The position numbers and the translations under genes are program-made. DNA of 64,000 bases from Neodontobutis hainanensis. Lineage: Eukaryota > Chordata > Actinopteri > Gobiiformes > Odontobutidae. The notes under the pieces were generated by a model. The model had not been told where the DNA came from. It searched no databases and saw only the letters and a list, made by a program, of their open reading frames with translations. Of this stretch, positions 13,001 through 24,285 are shown one piece after another. Position 1 is the first letter of the stretch; each line of letters opens with the position of its first letter. The stretch covers positions 327,501 through 391,500 of the forward strand of contig JALDNG010000093.1 in assembly GCA_024349245.1 (NCBI GenBank), in the 5' to 3' direction.

Positions 13001-15816
13001 CTGATTAAGAATAGACAATAGTAGACAGGACCATGTAGAGTAGTGACAGCACTGGATTTAAATAAAAATTTGATTATAGACTTTCCATTTCATAGACAAG
13101 TATATGAATATGACAGCTCAGCAATTACAGCCATTTTTCAAGGCTTGCCAATACTGGAAAAGTCAACAATGTAGGTAAAAAAATGTCAGGAGTTGCTTTC
13201 ATATTATTCAAATTATATTTGGTAAGTATTACTATGATGTATTTTGTTATCCATATAATTTATTCATTATACATATAAATGAGCAGATTATTATTTAGAG
13301 TGTGAATTTTAAATTAAATTCAAATTTTGAACTGAGGAAAGTAAAGCTTCCAGTTGTACCATATAGATCTGGGTTACTCTTTAAGTGATGCTTGATGAAG
13401 TTTCTTCCTGGTAGTGGCAACACTGAGCCCTTAACTCGGTCCAAGACCTGCAGAAAGAAGAAAGAAAACTCATTTTAAATATGGAGATCATGAATATGCT
13501 TTACTGTACATTTCAGAACTACTGTAAGATGCAAAATATATATGTGTACTAAGAGCTGGGGTTGCCACATCAAACCAATTTTCACAGATGATTTGGCAAT
13601 ATTTTTTTTTTTTTTTTTTACACTGAATGCCCTCTCCATTTACCCCTAAATCTCACATACACATTGGGCCTAATCTACTACTTAAAAATAGCATGTGCTG
13701 TTTGTGGGCATGTTTTACTGTCTGTGATTTACAAAAGTTATAGAAAAATTGCAATCGGCCATCCCCAGAGTGAAGAGTGCTGATTTGACATTTATAACGA
13801 TCCTAAAATTTCACAGTATCCAACCCAAATATCAAGATAAAAATGGGCACAATATATTAACATTAAATCTGGCCAACATTCGTTCATCTTTATGTTGGTT
13901 TAGAGGCCTTGTTTTAGACCACAGAGATGGATGGATGGATGTATTGATTTCTCACTCTAGAGAAATACATTTTTACATATTCATTCAGGCTTTCATGGGC
14001 TTTACTTTATGCTCATTCTATTTCTGTGACAGACCCTAACCTCAGGTGTTCACTCCTAATAAATCACTTGGCTCTATCTAAAATTTTGTGAATTGAGGCC
14101 CAAAGTATGTGCTTCTTGGATTATAAGTATCGGCCAGTATTCTTTGCCATTATTTTTCGGAGCTCTTTGCTTTGCCATAGTCATACCTGGACTGTGTCCA
14201 CGTTGAAAAAAGACTGATAGTACTCAAAAGTCCAGAACCCTCCGGAAGGCTTTGTCCCTCCTAAGAGCTACAAACACACCCATCGATCAGCTGTTGTAAA
14301 TACTTATCATTAAAAAAAAATCATTACAGAGTAATGTAGACTTACTTCAGAGCTTTCCTGCTGGGCCTCCTCGTCGTCCGACAGGTCCAGTTTGACATCC
14401 TCTCCTGCTGCTGCTGCTGCTGCTGTGGAGCTGCCGGACACTGACAAGCTGAGTGTGGAAGCCCCAGGGTCTGCAGATAACAGCTCTGCCGCCTCTTCAA
14501 ACTCTACACCAGCAAAAACATAAACGTAATTTTTTATTTCATTCATTCATTTTCTTCCACTTAGTCCCGTTAGGGGTTGCAGTTGACAACTTTGGGCCTT
14601 AGTCTGCCAATACAGCAATGGTGGCTTGTAATCAAAAATTATCAAGAAGAGAAATACAGGAGCCTCATTGTGAGCTTTTATAGATGGAGCCAATAAAACT
14701 GTCTTGTTCTAAACACCTCCAAAACTAAAGAGATGGTCATTGACTTAAGGCAACATACAACCCTAATTCAAACTGTGACCATCAGCGTAGAAGACAATAA
14801 AATAGTTTACACCTATAAATACCTGGGAGTCCATCTGGACAACATGCATCTGGACAACAAGCCTTCAATACAGATGGACTTTACAGGAAAGGACAAAGTT
14901 GGTTATGTTTTCTAAAAAAGTTACGGCCTATTAATGTAAACAATAAACTGCTGCAGTCTGTTGGGGACAGTCTGTAGGTGTTATTTTGGAGAGTCTGGTT
15001 GAGGTAGTGGAGCAACAGACACACAACAACCGCTATACTGAACAACATGGACCATCACCCGCATCGGGCTTTTGAACCACAGAGCTTGTCTCGGAGTTTA
15101 GTGAGACAATATGTGAAGCGCAGATCTCTTTTATGACCTATTGCAGTACACCTCTGCGTGTGCGCAATCAATGATTAGTATTATGTGTATGGACCTATGG
15201 GCAGGCTGTACAGTTGTACCATTCTTTTTTGGTCTTCGTCAACTCATTCATCAATATCCTCTGAATGTTTAAGCAGCATGCAGCTTCACCTGAAGATATA
15301 TTGTTGCAATTATAGACTTTCCATTTTAAGATACAAGTTGCACTAAAATATGTCAGTTCAGGAATTACTGCCATTTCATTCAAAGCTGCAGCAAAAAATT
15401 TAAATAAACTAGTCCATAGCAAATGTGTCCCCAAAATGTGTCACAAGTAGCAGAGTTCCTTTCATAAATATAACGTGAAGTCCAGTATTTAGTAAAAGGA
15501 CTAGTGTTATGTATAGGGCTGCTGATAGGGCCGGTAAAACAACTAACAGAGCTTGTCATGTGCAAGTGTGTGTTACTTAAGAGCTATTTAAATGCTTATT
15601 CTAATCTAAATTTGGATAAATCCAGAACATATCAATTTCCCAATATACATCCTTTCCTTTTTTTTAATAGTAATGTAATTTAAATCCTTTTAGGTAAATG
15701 AATATTGTATTTTGTTTTTGTGTTAGGTTTAGCCTTAGCATTGTGATTTTAACTGGAGTATAAGAATAAAGAATGGACTTTTTACCTTGGAACTGTAGAT
15801 CATTTGGACTTGCCAT
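10079..15816 (-). CDS. yipf2: YIPF2, Yip1 domain family Golgi membrane protein
   Basis: Eight coding exons on the - strand: 15786-15816 (ATG at 15816), 14346-14503, 14187-14267, 13360-13447, 12071-12187, 11829-11995, 11537-11719 and 10079-10177 (stop). All have GT/AG borders and compatible phases. The product is 307 aa, close to human YIPF2. The N-terminus is cytosolic and acidic, with a six-alanine run at about 38-43 and SDDEE at 52-56. Then come the family signatures FWTFEYYQSFFNVDT (about 74-88), DRVKGSVLPLPGRNF and LYGPFWIC, and five hydrophobic segments at about 122-142, 160-180, 195-214, 218-240 and 255-275. YIPF proteins bind Rab GTPases and act in ER-Golgi trafficking. YIPF1 is the close paralogue; the head-to-head timm29 and nearby carm1 decide for YIPF2. 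An intron of only 75 nt (11996-12070) is frame-preserving and free of stops. Confidence 0.95.
10563..11131 (-). mobile_element. L2-like LINE, 3' end (5'-truncated), family C
   Basis: Lies in the last yipf2 intron, in the same orientation as the gene. It encodes the reverse-transcriptase tail (LKSLHWLPVAQRIDFKTALL, FKFHAAKTWNNLPDEVK, MFKRRLKTFLF) and ends in a short 3' tail with TGTAAAGCACTTTGAGT and AATAAA. This type of ending is usual for L2-clade LINEs in fish. It is nearly identical to the + strand copy at 19.56 kb. Confidence 0.85.
11996..12070 (-). other. 75-nt stop-free intron of yipf2 (exitron-like)
   Basis: Starts GTCAGA and ends CAACAG on the - strand, and splits a valine codon as G|TC. 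Its length is 25 codons and it holds no in-frame stop, so retention would add 25 residues between the first two membrane segments. Family comparison (human has FHK followed directly by VTVAG) says it is normally removed. Confidence 0.75.
14410..14430 (-). repeat. GCT/GCA triplet run coding polyalanine
   Basis: A run of GCA codons in yipf2 exon 2 gives six alanines in the cytosolic tail. Such runs vary in length between individuals and species. Confidence 0.8.
14543..14600 (-). repeat. Short LINE/SINE 3'-tail fragment
   Basis: Begins with ATTCATTCATTTTC and continues CCACTTAGTCCCGTTAGGGG. The same tail occurs at 23648, 40371 and 42187 (same strand) and on the other strand near 38430 and 53690. 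The (ATTC)n or (ATCC)n edge marks the 3' end of the parent element. Confidence 0.6.
14700..15070 (+). mobile_element. Non-LTR reverse transcriptase relic
   Basis: Lies in the first coding intron of yipf2, antisense to the gene. The translation has the late-RT pattern NTSKTKEMVIDLR followed by YKYLGVHLDN and, after a frame break, KKLRPINVNNKLLQS. That pattern is common to fish LINE ORF2 proteins. Short and decayed; the clade is uncertain. Confidence 0.65.
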
Positions 15817-15851
15817 AATGTGGTTGGACAAACAGCTACCTCATTCAGGAC
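15786..15851 (-). other. yipf2: yipf2 start exon with short 5' UTR
   Basis: The coding start MASPNDLQFQ resembles the YIPF2 N-terminus (MASADELTF in human, from memory). An acceptor (CTTCTCAG) sits 35 nt upstream of the ATG. A donor at 15951 (GTAGGA on the - strand) suggests a further non-coding first exon at 15952 and above. Confidence 0.6.
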
Positions 15852-16149
15852 CTGAGAAGGAAACAGAAATAATGTTCTGACTTTTCTACAGCAAGCTATT
15901 ACAACATAACGTAAAGTATAATTTAAGGGCACGAAAGAAAGAAAATCCTACCTGTCCACTAAGAGAGAGAGATAAGATGATGACAGCTTGAGCACCAGGT
16001 GTGACAGTCTCCTTAGATTTATATGCGCTATTGCTTTTTTAGCATTTGTTTGGATATTAATTGGTGCTTACCAACTAATATTTGGCAGTTCAGTCCATAT
16101 GGAAAAGAAAAAAAGCAGATAATACAGCTCGCTAACGACTGTATTTCAG

Positions 16150-16526
16150 AGCTAGCGTTTTGTCACTTGTCACGGACTCTAGTTCCGGTACACGTCACCA
16201 CGTAAACAAAGCTATCACGTGAATCCTGTCATTTAGCTATAGGTTTTCTGTCCAAATACTTAGATCAAATTCATTGAATTATAGAGCGCGTATTTGTTTT
16301 ATATACATAAATACACACATTTGTACATTGTCATTTTAGTATTTTAATGAGAATGTATTCATCAAACCAATGGACGGAACGTTTGCGTGGTAGCTGGGTT
16401 ATTGGCGGAACCTAAAAGTCACAGCCTCTTAATCGCCATTTTGGCTCCATGTGAAAAGGAGATGGAAAGCTGAGCGGGATGTTTCTTTAGAATGAAGGTG
16501 ACCGTAAGAAAATAAAAGCAGCTGAA
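16150..16526. promoter_or_regulatory. Shared yipf2/timm29 divergent promoter region
   Basis: The 377 bp between the presumed yipf2 first exon and the timm29 start. It contains a TCACGTGA E-box (16215-16222, a CLEAR/USF-like core), a CRE-like ACGTCA near 16194, and a YY1-like CGCCATTTTG (16434-16443). No TATA box was seen. The two genes are also divergent neighbours in human, which favours a real bidirectional promoter. The binding sites are motif matches only. Confidence 0.55.
16449..16515 (+). promoter_or_regulatory. Cluster of four tiny uORFs before timm29
   Basis: Four complete ATG-to-stop frames precede the timm29 ATG: an ATGTGA start-stop at 16449, three codons at 16462-16473, three codons at 16479-16490 and seven codons at 16492-16515. 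The main ATG (16527) has G at -3 and G at +4, a strong context. Their use depends on the unknown transcription start. Confidence 0.5.
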
Positions 16527-17847
16527 ATGGCCTCGTTTCGAGTGGTGAGGAGGGCGTTTTGTACTGTGACAGAAACTGTCACAGCTCCAGCTCCGAGCAG
16601 TCGCTGGGAAAGACTAAAAAACAGTAAAGGCGGTAAGTACACTACTGTCATAAGTTCATGCAGCGATTTTATTAGAGCCATAATATCCTAACCAGACTGA
16701 TTCTTTATGACAGTGGCGCATTTAATTGTCTATATAACACCAGCAAGTGTTAAGTGTTCAAAAGAAATTACCTAACTTTATTAAATAATTCATTAAAAAC
16801 ATTTAGCTCTTTACTTTCTATTTCTTAGCTTAGTATTAGATGTTTTTTTTCCTCCTTTATTTAAACGTGGACGTATTTGTGAATGGCTTAAAGCTATAGG
16901 CCTTCAACAAAAATCTTTTTTAAACACAGGTTTTATTTATAATGTGGCTGTTAAAGGTGGTATAGGTACGAATAATAAATCAATGTGAGACCTGATATAT
17001 TTTTGTTATATCCACCCCACCTGAATTTATCTGTTCTTGACACACTATGGCCTACAGTTCAGAAAAAACAAGTTTCTTTATAAATCCACTCAAGCAGACG
17101 CACTATCAAGGTGAAGTGCAGCTCTCTGATTTATGACTTGGCACACTGCTGCAGTGATGTGTTTTCTGTCTGTGTGTTCCAGTAATGTGGTGTCGCAGCC
17201 TGCTCTCGGACTACAAAGAAGCCTGCCGAGAGGTCTTGGTTGGTGCCCGGGAGCGTCCCCTCAAAGCCTCAGTCTATGTGGGCCTGCTGGGTGGAGCCTG
17301 GGCCTGTTTCCACACCAAACCTGACCACCAGTCCTTCCAGGGAGCCCTGCTGGAGCACTCCAACCAGCTGGGTCTGCTCTCCCCCTGGATCCGCAATGGT
17401 ACATCCGACAGCTTCGTCCAGAACTTGGTTAAACTCCGCAACCACGGCTGCCTCCGCCACCTCAGCCTGGGCTTGTTCTCCCTGGTCTACAGTGCAGACT
17501 ACGACCCCGACAACACTCTGTACGAGGCCCAGTGTTCCAACCTGTCAGTGCCCTGGAAACAACTTCCAGACAGGGTCCTGGATGTGGGCTTCGTGGGCCG
17601 CTGGTGGGTCCTGGACTCCAAGATGAAGGACTTTGACATGAACCAGGAGGAGTTCAAACACCTGCCAGCGCACATGCTGGCCACAGCGCCCCCTGGAGTA
17701 CAGGAGGTTGAGAGGAACGAGAGGCTGCACAAAGAGTCGTGGCTGGCGCTCACATTGGAGGCGCGGGGCACAGACGAGAAGACAGCAGAGAGTAGAAAGG
17801 ACAATGCCAGTGAAGTAAAAAGTGCGATTCAGAGCGTGCAGAACTGA
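16527..17847 (+). CDS. timm29: TIMM29, subunit of the TIM22 mitochondrial translocase
   Basis: Two exons, 16527..16632 and 17183..17847, joined as GGC G|TA with GTAAGT donor and TTCCAG acceptor; 256 aa against about 260 in human. The N-terminus is basic (RVVRRAF) and fits a mitochondrial presequence. LLSDYKEACREV is followed by one membrane span at about 63-80 (KASVYVGLLGGAWACF). The conserved core LGLFSLVYSADYDP and RVLDVGFVGRWWVLDSKM is followed by NERLHKESW. TIMM29 (formerly C19orf52) is a metazoan component of the inner-membrane TIM22 complex that inserts carrier proteins, and it contacts the TOM complex. The last ~40 residues are charged and poorly conserved. Long frames on the opposite strand here are shadows. 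Confidence 0.96.
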
Positions 17848-17921
17848 GCCAAAAACACACAATTAGTTTATAAATTATTCTCACCAAAACAAAAAAAAAT
17901 GCATTTTTTTTTCCCCAAGTC

Positions 17922-17927
17922 AATAAA
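17922..17927 (+). terminator. timm29 polyadenylation signal
   Basis: AATAAA 75 bp after the TGA stop, followed by a T-rich stretch at about 17948-17965. This would give a very short 3' UTR. Confidence 0.7.
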
Positions 17928-17959
17928 TCTGTCAGTGAACTGTCAAATATTTTGTCTCT

Positions 17960-19550
17960 TATTTTCAGGGTTGCACAATTTAGGAAAAACATGCTATAAC
18001 TATGTTGAATATTGAGAGAAGACTGCGTCCTGCTATATGACTTGCTCTCTGTTGGGTATAACTGTTGTTAGCTCAATACTAAACGAAAACAAAAAACAAT
18101 CCAATGAGTCAGGATTTGAGCAGCAATTTATTTGTATTCAAGCAGTTTCTTCCAATAGGGATACTGTATTTGTGGTTACTGCAATAAAAATACATTTACA
18201 AAATATTGTGCTACCTTTCTTTCTACTTTATAGTTGTCCAGTGTTGGAATTCTAATGTGACTCATGGACAAGGTCACAGGTCAGGTTTTGTTCTTTGCTA
18301 TAGGACTTCTTTCACCAAAGATGTGGCTGAATCCTACCACCAGGGGTAGCTCCTGGGCAGAGAAATAGGAAGGAAACCTATGAGGCCTTCATTAGCCAGG
18401 CGTTTCAAAGGCTAACCATACAAGATGCTTAAAGACAGACCCACCAAGTGAAGGCGTTTGTATTAAGTCAAGTATTTTGCCACATATTTTAATGCAATCA
18501 GAGGTTAGTCAAATATAACCTAAAAGGTTATGTCATATTACAAAATTCATTGAAGTTTCCCACCTTGAGTTGAACTAATGTACACAGAGTCCATCACAAT
18601 TCAGTAATGTAGATATTCTATTTTGAAATCACATTATAGCTGATGGGTATAACTTAAGCTGTATCCAAATGCACTTTATTTGTGTTAATAGTTTTCTTAA
18701 TAGCTCTTAACCTAATATAAAATGGGCTTTTATGAAAGAGCCACCTTTGCTTCCCAAAGCATTGACACTCGCCTTGATCTGTTTTCAGGCACCTTTAGTG
18801 ATGGTTTTACAAAGTTACAAAAACTGCCTACTCCATCTTTAAAGCACAAATTGTAAACAGCTTTTCCATTTTTTTCTCTCTCGTGCTGGTTACAGGCTGC
18901 AGGCTCGTGACCCTGATCCTTTTCTTCTGTTTTGTTTTTTCCGTGGGTTCCTCTGTCCATCGTTACCTCCTAACCTCCAGTGACCCCTGAGCTCCATCCG
19001 TTCCTGCCCCTCCTCCACCAGAGGCAGGCAACAAGGCCTTTGAAAAAAACAACAAAAAAAACAACACACATTTCCAAGACAGGAATCGAACTGTGGTCTT
19101 TAACCAGTCTTTTGGTAAAATAATAAAGAGTGGAGATGTATAGCATCAGCAAACCCACGTCACCCATAGTGTTATGAATCTCAACATTGAAGCTCTTTCA
19201 GGCTTTTTTTATTTTTTTATTTTATTGAGCCAAAAGTACCTAATTTGGGCATATTGGCTGATTTGAGCGACCATTTGCATTGTAACCAGTGAGCCAATCA
19301 GAAGCTCGCTTGTTGAAAGTCCGTTGATGTGCTCGCCCCCTGCAGACAGCGGCAAAGCTCCAACAGAGACCTGAGCTGCTCCTTCAATGTCCTTGTGTTA
19401 GCGGCGCCCTCTGGCTGCAGCTCTACTTCAGGTAAATTTCACTTTTACACCAATATCTATTTTTTTTTTTAATATTCTCCCACTTCACTGTTTATCTTTG
19501 TCAAGAATGTTTAAAAATACATCTACAGCTAGAAATAGTAGTAAATAGTA
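17960..19550. other. Intergenic DNA downstream of timm29
   Basis: No gene recognised. At 19080-19115 there is a B-box-like GTTCGATTCC on the - strand next to a poly-T-like run, perhaps a decayed SINE. Human SMARCA4, the next gene after TIMM29, is not visible here. Confidence 0.5.
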
Positions 19551-19554
19551 AATA

Positions 19555-20066
19555 GCTTATTCAGAACGCTGCTGCTCGGGTTCTAACCAAAACCAGGAAG
19601 TACGACCACATCAGTCCAGTTTTAAAATCTCTGCACTGGCTTCCTGTTGCTCAGAGAATAGACTTTAAAACAGCACTGCTGGTTTACAAGTCTCTAAATG
19701 GTTTAGCACCAGAATATATTTCTGAAATGCTTGTAGCTTATGAGCCTCCTCGTGACTCTGAGAACATCTGGGACAGGCTTCTGCTCGTGCCCAGAGTTAG
19801 AACTAAACAGGGTGAAGCAGCGTTTAAGTTTCATGCAGCAAAAACCTGGGACAACCTCAACTTTAACAATGTTCAAGAGGAGGTTAAAAACCTTCCTCTT
19901 TTGCGCCACCTACAATACAACTTAAAGTGTATTTTTTTATCTGCACTCTTGTTTTTAATTTTTCTTATGTTTCTAAATCTAAATCTTGTAAATTGTCTTT
20001 TATTTCTGTAAAGCACTTTGAGTTACCCAGTGTATGAATTGTGTAATAGAAATAAAATTTCCTTGC
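19555..20066 (+). mobile_element. L2-like LINE, 3' end, family C, second copy
   Basis: Same element as at 10563-11131 but on the + strand. The RT tail (LHWLPVAQRIDFKTALLVYK) is intact for about 60 codons, then frame breaks follow, including a small deletion after 19859. It ends with TGTAAAGCACTTTGAG and AATAAAATTTCC. Confidence 0.85.
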
Positions 20067-20104
20067 CTAATTTGCTATAATAGTAATAGATATTGTAGTA
20101 ATTA

Positions 20105-20240
20105 TTTACATTTAGTCATTTAGCAGACACTTTTATCCTTTAAGTGAGGGAAAACAATGGAAGCAATTTCAGCAACACAAGGTAACAAAAAGCACAAGTG
20201 CACAGAAAACTAGTCAGTTAAAAACCAGCACAGTATACAA
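20105..20240 (-). mobile_element. 3' stub of L2-like LINE, family B
   Basis: The complement matches the 3' end of the element at 24559-26184: CATTTAGTCATTTAGCAGAC at 20109 mirrors the GCTAAATGACTAAATG end there, and the TTGTTACCTTGTGTTG and GCTTCCATTGTTTTCC parts also match. Only the last ~135 bp are present. Confidence 0.75.
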
Positions 20241-23185
20241 AGCTAAGGATATGTTTTTTTGCTTATATATTTATGCTTATACAGATGCTTATATAGCTAT
20301 TAACGATAGCTATAGAAGCATCTGTGGTTATTAATCGTTTCCTTCATTTTAATACATACATAAAATAGACACAGGCATACCTTTTTAAGAAACTGGTTAT
20401 TTAGAAATTGTAGTCAAAGAAGGAAGGTCTGTGAAATATAGTTTAAATATGCCTTCAAACCTAGAAGCACATAAGTTGAGATTTATTTGAGATCAAGTTT
20501 ATTCAAAAGAAGCTGAAGTTGTAGATGACCGGAATGGGTGGAAGGAACCATTGGTTATTTATAGGGAATTTGGATTTGGGTTATATTTGGCATTTTTTAT
20601 TTGTCAGGTAATAAGTTGCTTATTAATTGTTTTAGTTGGGGGTATTTGTACATACTTTATAGCTATCTTTCATTTGGGGTTTAATGGGGTGTACACTGTA
20701 AATATGTATAGTTACTTTATGGTGTCTCCCAAGTTGGTTCAGTCCTTCTTTGTGTTTGGTATTTAAGTCAGTGTGTTGGCATTTGCTGGTTGTTGTTTGT
20801 TGTTTGTGTGTGTTGGCAAGTTAAAGCCATGAGTTTTTATATGAGTCCACCTCCTTTAATATTTGAGTGCCTCCGCCAGCCATGTTTACAGGACTGTTTT
20901 TATAAAACATTGGACTTTGATTTGAACTTACAATTGCCTAAATATAATACTTTTGTTAATGTGAACTGTATTGGGTTAGAGGTCAAGTCTGTCATGTTGA
21001 AAACCTGGCATAAACATTTACCTGTCCACTGTTGTCATAATTTACAGATGACAAATGTACAAATATAAAACTAACTCATGCACGTTAGCTGCAGTAATGT
21101 TTAAGGGATGTATGACTGTAGAGTAAGGATAAGTGTTTTCTAGAGTAAGAAGTCTCAGAGCTTGGTGGGCATTGCAGGTGTAATGTTGTATTTAATTAAC
21201 ACTCACCTTTGTCTGATGATCCTATTCAAAGTGCTCACACCACATCCAAGAACCTTTGGTTGTGGTGTGAGCACAACCAAAGGCTATAAGGCTGTTAGCC
21301 TCAGCATCACCCTTTAGGAAATCTGTGGAGAAAGTACAATTAATAAATGAGGGACAATGTCTATTTTCATAAAATAGGAATGTGTCAAATGTAGTTACCA
21401 AAAATCTTTGTAAAAGAGTACATTAAGGTAGCCCACTTAAAATTTTTGCTTTTATTAATTATGATTTTATTATGGCCTTTACTGGGTGTGCAACCTAAAC
21501 AACGTTGCAACCTTGAGTTATGTGACAAATATCAATATAACAATTACGGGGATAATATAGAATGTGTTAAAACAAAATTGGCATTTTCAGAATGATGACT
21601 GTGACAAAAATAGTCACCTTGTAATTGGCGCCAATTTTTTAAATGATGTTAATGGGAGTCAGGCTTCAAGCCTACACCTTCTAATTTGTAGGCTTCCAAC
21701 CCAAAAGCGGGCTTGCTATGTCCACCCCTTCTACCATCAATGGACACAGCATAAAGCAGTCTGTTTGTAGGATGTGATTGGACAAAGCACTCGTCTGCCG
21801 TGAATTTTAATGATAATAAAAAACCTAGATAATGTCTGTAGTTGAGACACCGAAAAAATATTGGGTAGTGGAGCTTTAATATCTTGTCTCTTTGTTATGT
21901 ATGCATCCAAATTCTCCACTGGAGTGGTGCAATACAGTCGAGCCAGTACTGGCAAGAGAAAAATATACTTATAATCTGAAGTTAATATCAAAATAAAAGA
22001 ATCTAAGAATATGCAGTAGAAAATAAATCAATAACTAATAGTAATTAGTTAATAGCTAATCTTACGGCTGGTAATAATGTGGTTTTCAGTTTTTAACTGT
22101 AAGAAATACAGGGAGTCAACAAGACACATCACTAAATACATAAGTTTCATAGTAATCATAGAGACAGTGAAATATGTTACGCGAATAAGAAATATGTTGA
22201 AATATGTTTTTGGCTTCTTCAGTTAATATTTTATCTGTATTTAAATGTAAACACCATGTGAGGAAAAGAAACAATGTTAAGGTATTTTAAAGCAGAAATC
22301 CATTAATGTTATAACAGTTACTGCCATGTGATATTATGGTATAATCTTGTTAAGCAGGTACAAGTATGCTTTTTTAAAAACATTTAATCATCTAATAAGA
22401 ATCATCTTTGGAAAAAAAAAAACATGTTGGCATTGATGTACTAGTTTGGTTTTGACTGTTTGCTATATTATTGTATGCTAGTGTAAATCTTTTTACATTG
22501 TAGGTAATTTATCTATGGTTCCATCACCTTATACAAAAATAATTTATAGATCTTTTGCCGTGGGTTACTTTTCATGCCTAGAGTGCCCAGCTGAAAGGCC
22601 ACTCTTGTTGTCCGTTTTAGAGGTCCATGCATTGATCATGTTGGCTGACAGAACTAACCCTGAGACCCAGACTGGGGGATTCAGTGGAGGTGGAGGCAGG
22701 GAGAAGAAAAGCGAAGGGGGTTGGTAGCGCTGTCTGGCCTCCATGTTGACCTCATTGACCACTGCAAGACCAGACACACACACGTTCAGACACACACAGA
22801 CTGAACAACCCGATCAATATGTAACTAAGGAAGGAGAAAGGACGAGCAGAGAGTGGGGGATGAAGACAACGGAAAGGCTGTGAGAGAAAAATAGAAAAAC
22901 AACAAAAAGGTGTATATTTCAACACAGGAGCCAAAAAAATTAAAATGTGAAAGTCTGGTCATCAGCTTCCTGATTGCTGAAATCATACGTTTAAAAAAAA
23001 AAAAAAAAAAAAATCCATGACTACACACAATTCTGTAAGTCCCACCTCCTTGTTTTTTACAAAAGATTTCCAAATGAGGCTTCTGAATGTTATGGCTCCA
23101 GACTACAATGTCAGTAATTGTCAAAGTTTCCTTTATGCCCTTATGCAGACATCAATGGACAAAAGGGCATAAGCCACCAATTTAA
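20241..23185. other. Intergenic DNA, no gene recognised
   Basis: AT-rich DNA with no exon chain. It holds a switchable inverted repeat at 21231-21283 and an A run of about 23 nt near 22988-23011. Confidence 0.55.
21231..21283. repeat. Overlapping perfect inverted repeats (alternative hairpins)
   Basis: Stem 1 pairs 21231-21244 (GTGCTCACACCACA) with 21261-21274. Stem 2 pairs 21253-21264 (CCTTTGGTTGTG) with 21272-21283. Both are perfect, and they share bases, so they exclude each other. Confidence 0.85.
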
Positions 23186-23445
23186 GTTTAAGTTTATTTA
23201 TTTAGGACAGCGTACAATGTACATTAAGCCGGAGCAGAGATGCTTGTACCAGATTATAGCTTATCAGCTAATTTCCATCTGTAGTCCTATATTGTACATG
23301 TTTTTGGTTGTAGGGGAAACCGGAGTACCCAGAGGAAACCTACACAGACACAGGGAGAACATGCAAACTCCACACAGAAAGGCCCTGTCCTGGATGGGAA
23401 TCGAACCCAGGACTTTCTTGCTGTGAGTTCTTGCTAACTACTGGT
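23186..23445 (-). repeat. Dispersed repeat with tRNA-like B box
   Basis: On the - strand it contains the very common fish sequence GGAGTTTGCATGTTCTCCCT next to a GGGTTCGATTCCC-like site. Part of the same family appears at 27893-28060 on the + strand. Confidence 0.65.
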
Positions 23446-23579
23446 TAGTCATTAACCACAAATTAGAATTTGTGGTTAATGATCACAAATTCTATTTACC
23501 ACACGTGTGTGCTGATAGTGACTGGGTAGTGAACATCTAACCTGACAATCCAGATATATACTGTTCCACAGAACACAGT

Positions 23580-23760
23580 CTCCATGTTGGAGGGCTCCCA
23601 TTGAAAGTGTATGCAAAAGGCCAGGTACTTTAAATGAATACCTGGAGGTGATTCATTCATTTTCTACCACTTAGTCCCGTTAGGGGTTGCGGGTGACTTG
23701 AGCCTATCCCAGCAGCATGGAGCGTTAGTGCACATTTATGACCTGAACACAATAATATAT
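23580..23760. repeat. Short dispersed repeat plus LINE 3'-tail fragment
   Basis: 23605-23645 carries the GCAAAAGGCCAGGTACTTTA motif shared with 6.1, 8.2 and 50.8 kb. 23648-23722 is the ATTCATTCATTTTCTACC type 3' tail. Confidence 0.55.
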
Positions 23761-24285
23761 TAATAAAACCGCAATCTTTTTAAATGTTTATTTAGGGCCC
23801 CCTACAAACTTATAATGGGGCCTGAAAATTTTGTTTGTTTCTACGCAAATAAAATTTGGTACATACATCCGCTATGAGATGCCGCACAAAAAAGCCAGTG
23901 ATGACCATGCCCTATCTGCAACAGTATTGCCACGGCCACGCCCCACATTTGTGGATAAATTCAATGGGAAGTGAAAAAAAATGTGTTATTTATACATACA
24001 TACAGTACATCCAGGATGGGGTCTTAAGCAAAAAAGTCTACATGGACTAGTAGACCAGTTTCCTGTGTCTGCATCAGGTCCAAGCCTCTCTCATGGGACC
24101 CCTTAAATGAGCGCCACCATACAGCCAACCATCATTTTATTGCCCCGTGGTGAGGTCAATATTGGTTAAGCAATAAGCTCACAATATCCATGTTTATTTA
24201 CAATCTATGATCAGGTCACACTGCGCAGACACAGGCGATGTCACTTTCTCTAGCCTCATTCGCAACATTATTTAGAAGACGACAA

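Noticed and set aside
17240..17862. Long frames on both strands inside timm29
   Set aside because: Overlap the conserved TIMM29 frame; low-complexity shadows caused by GC-rich codon use.
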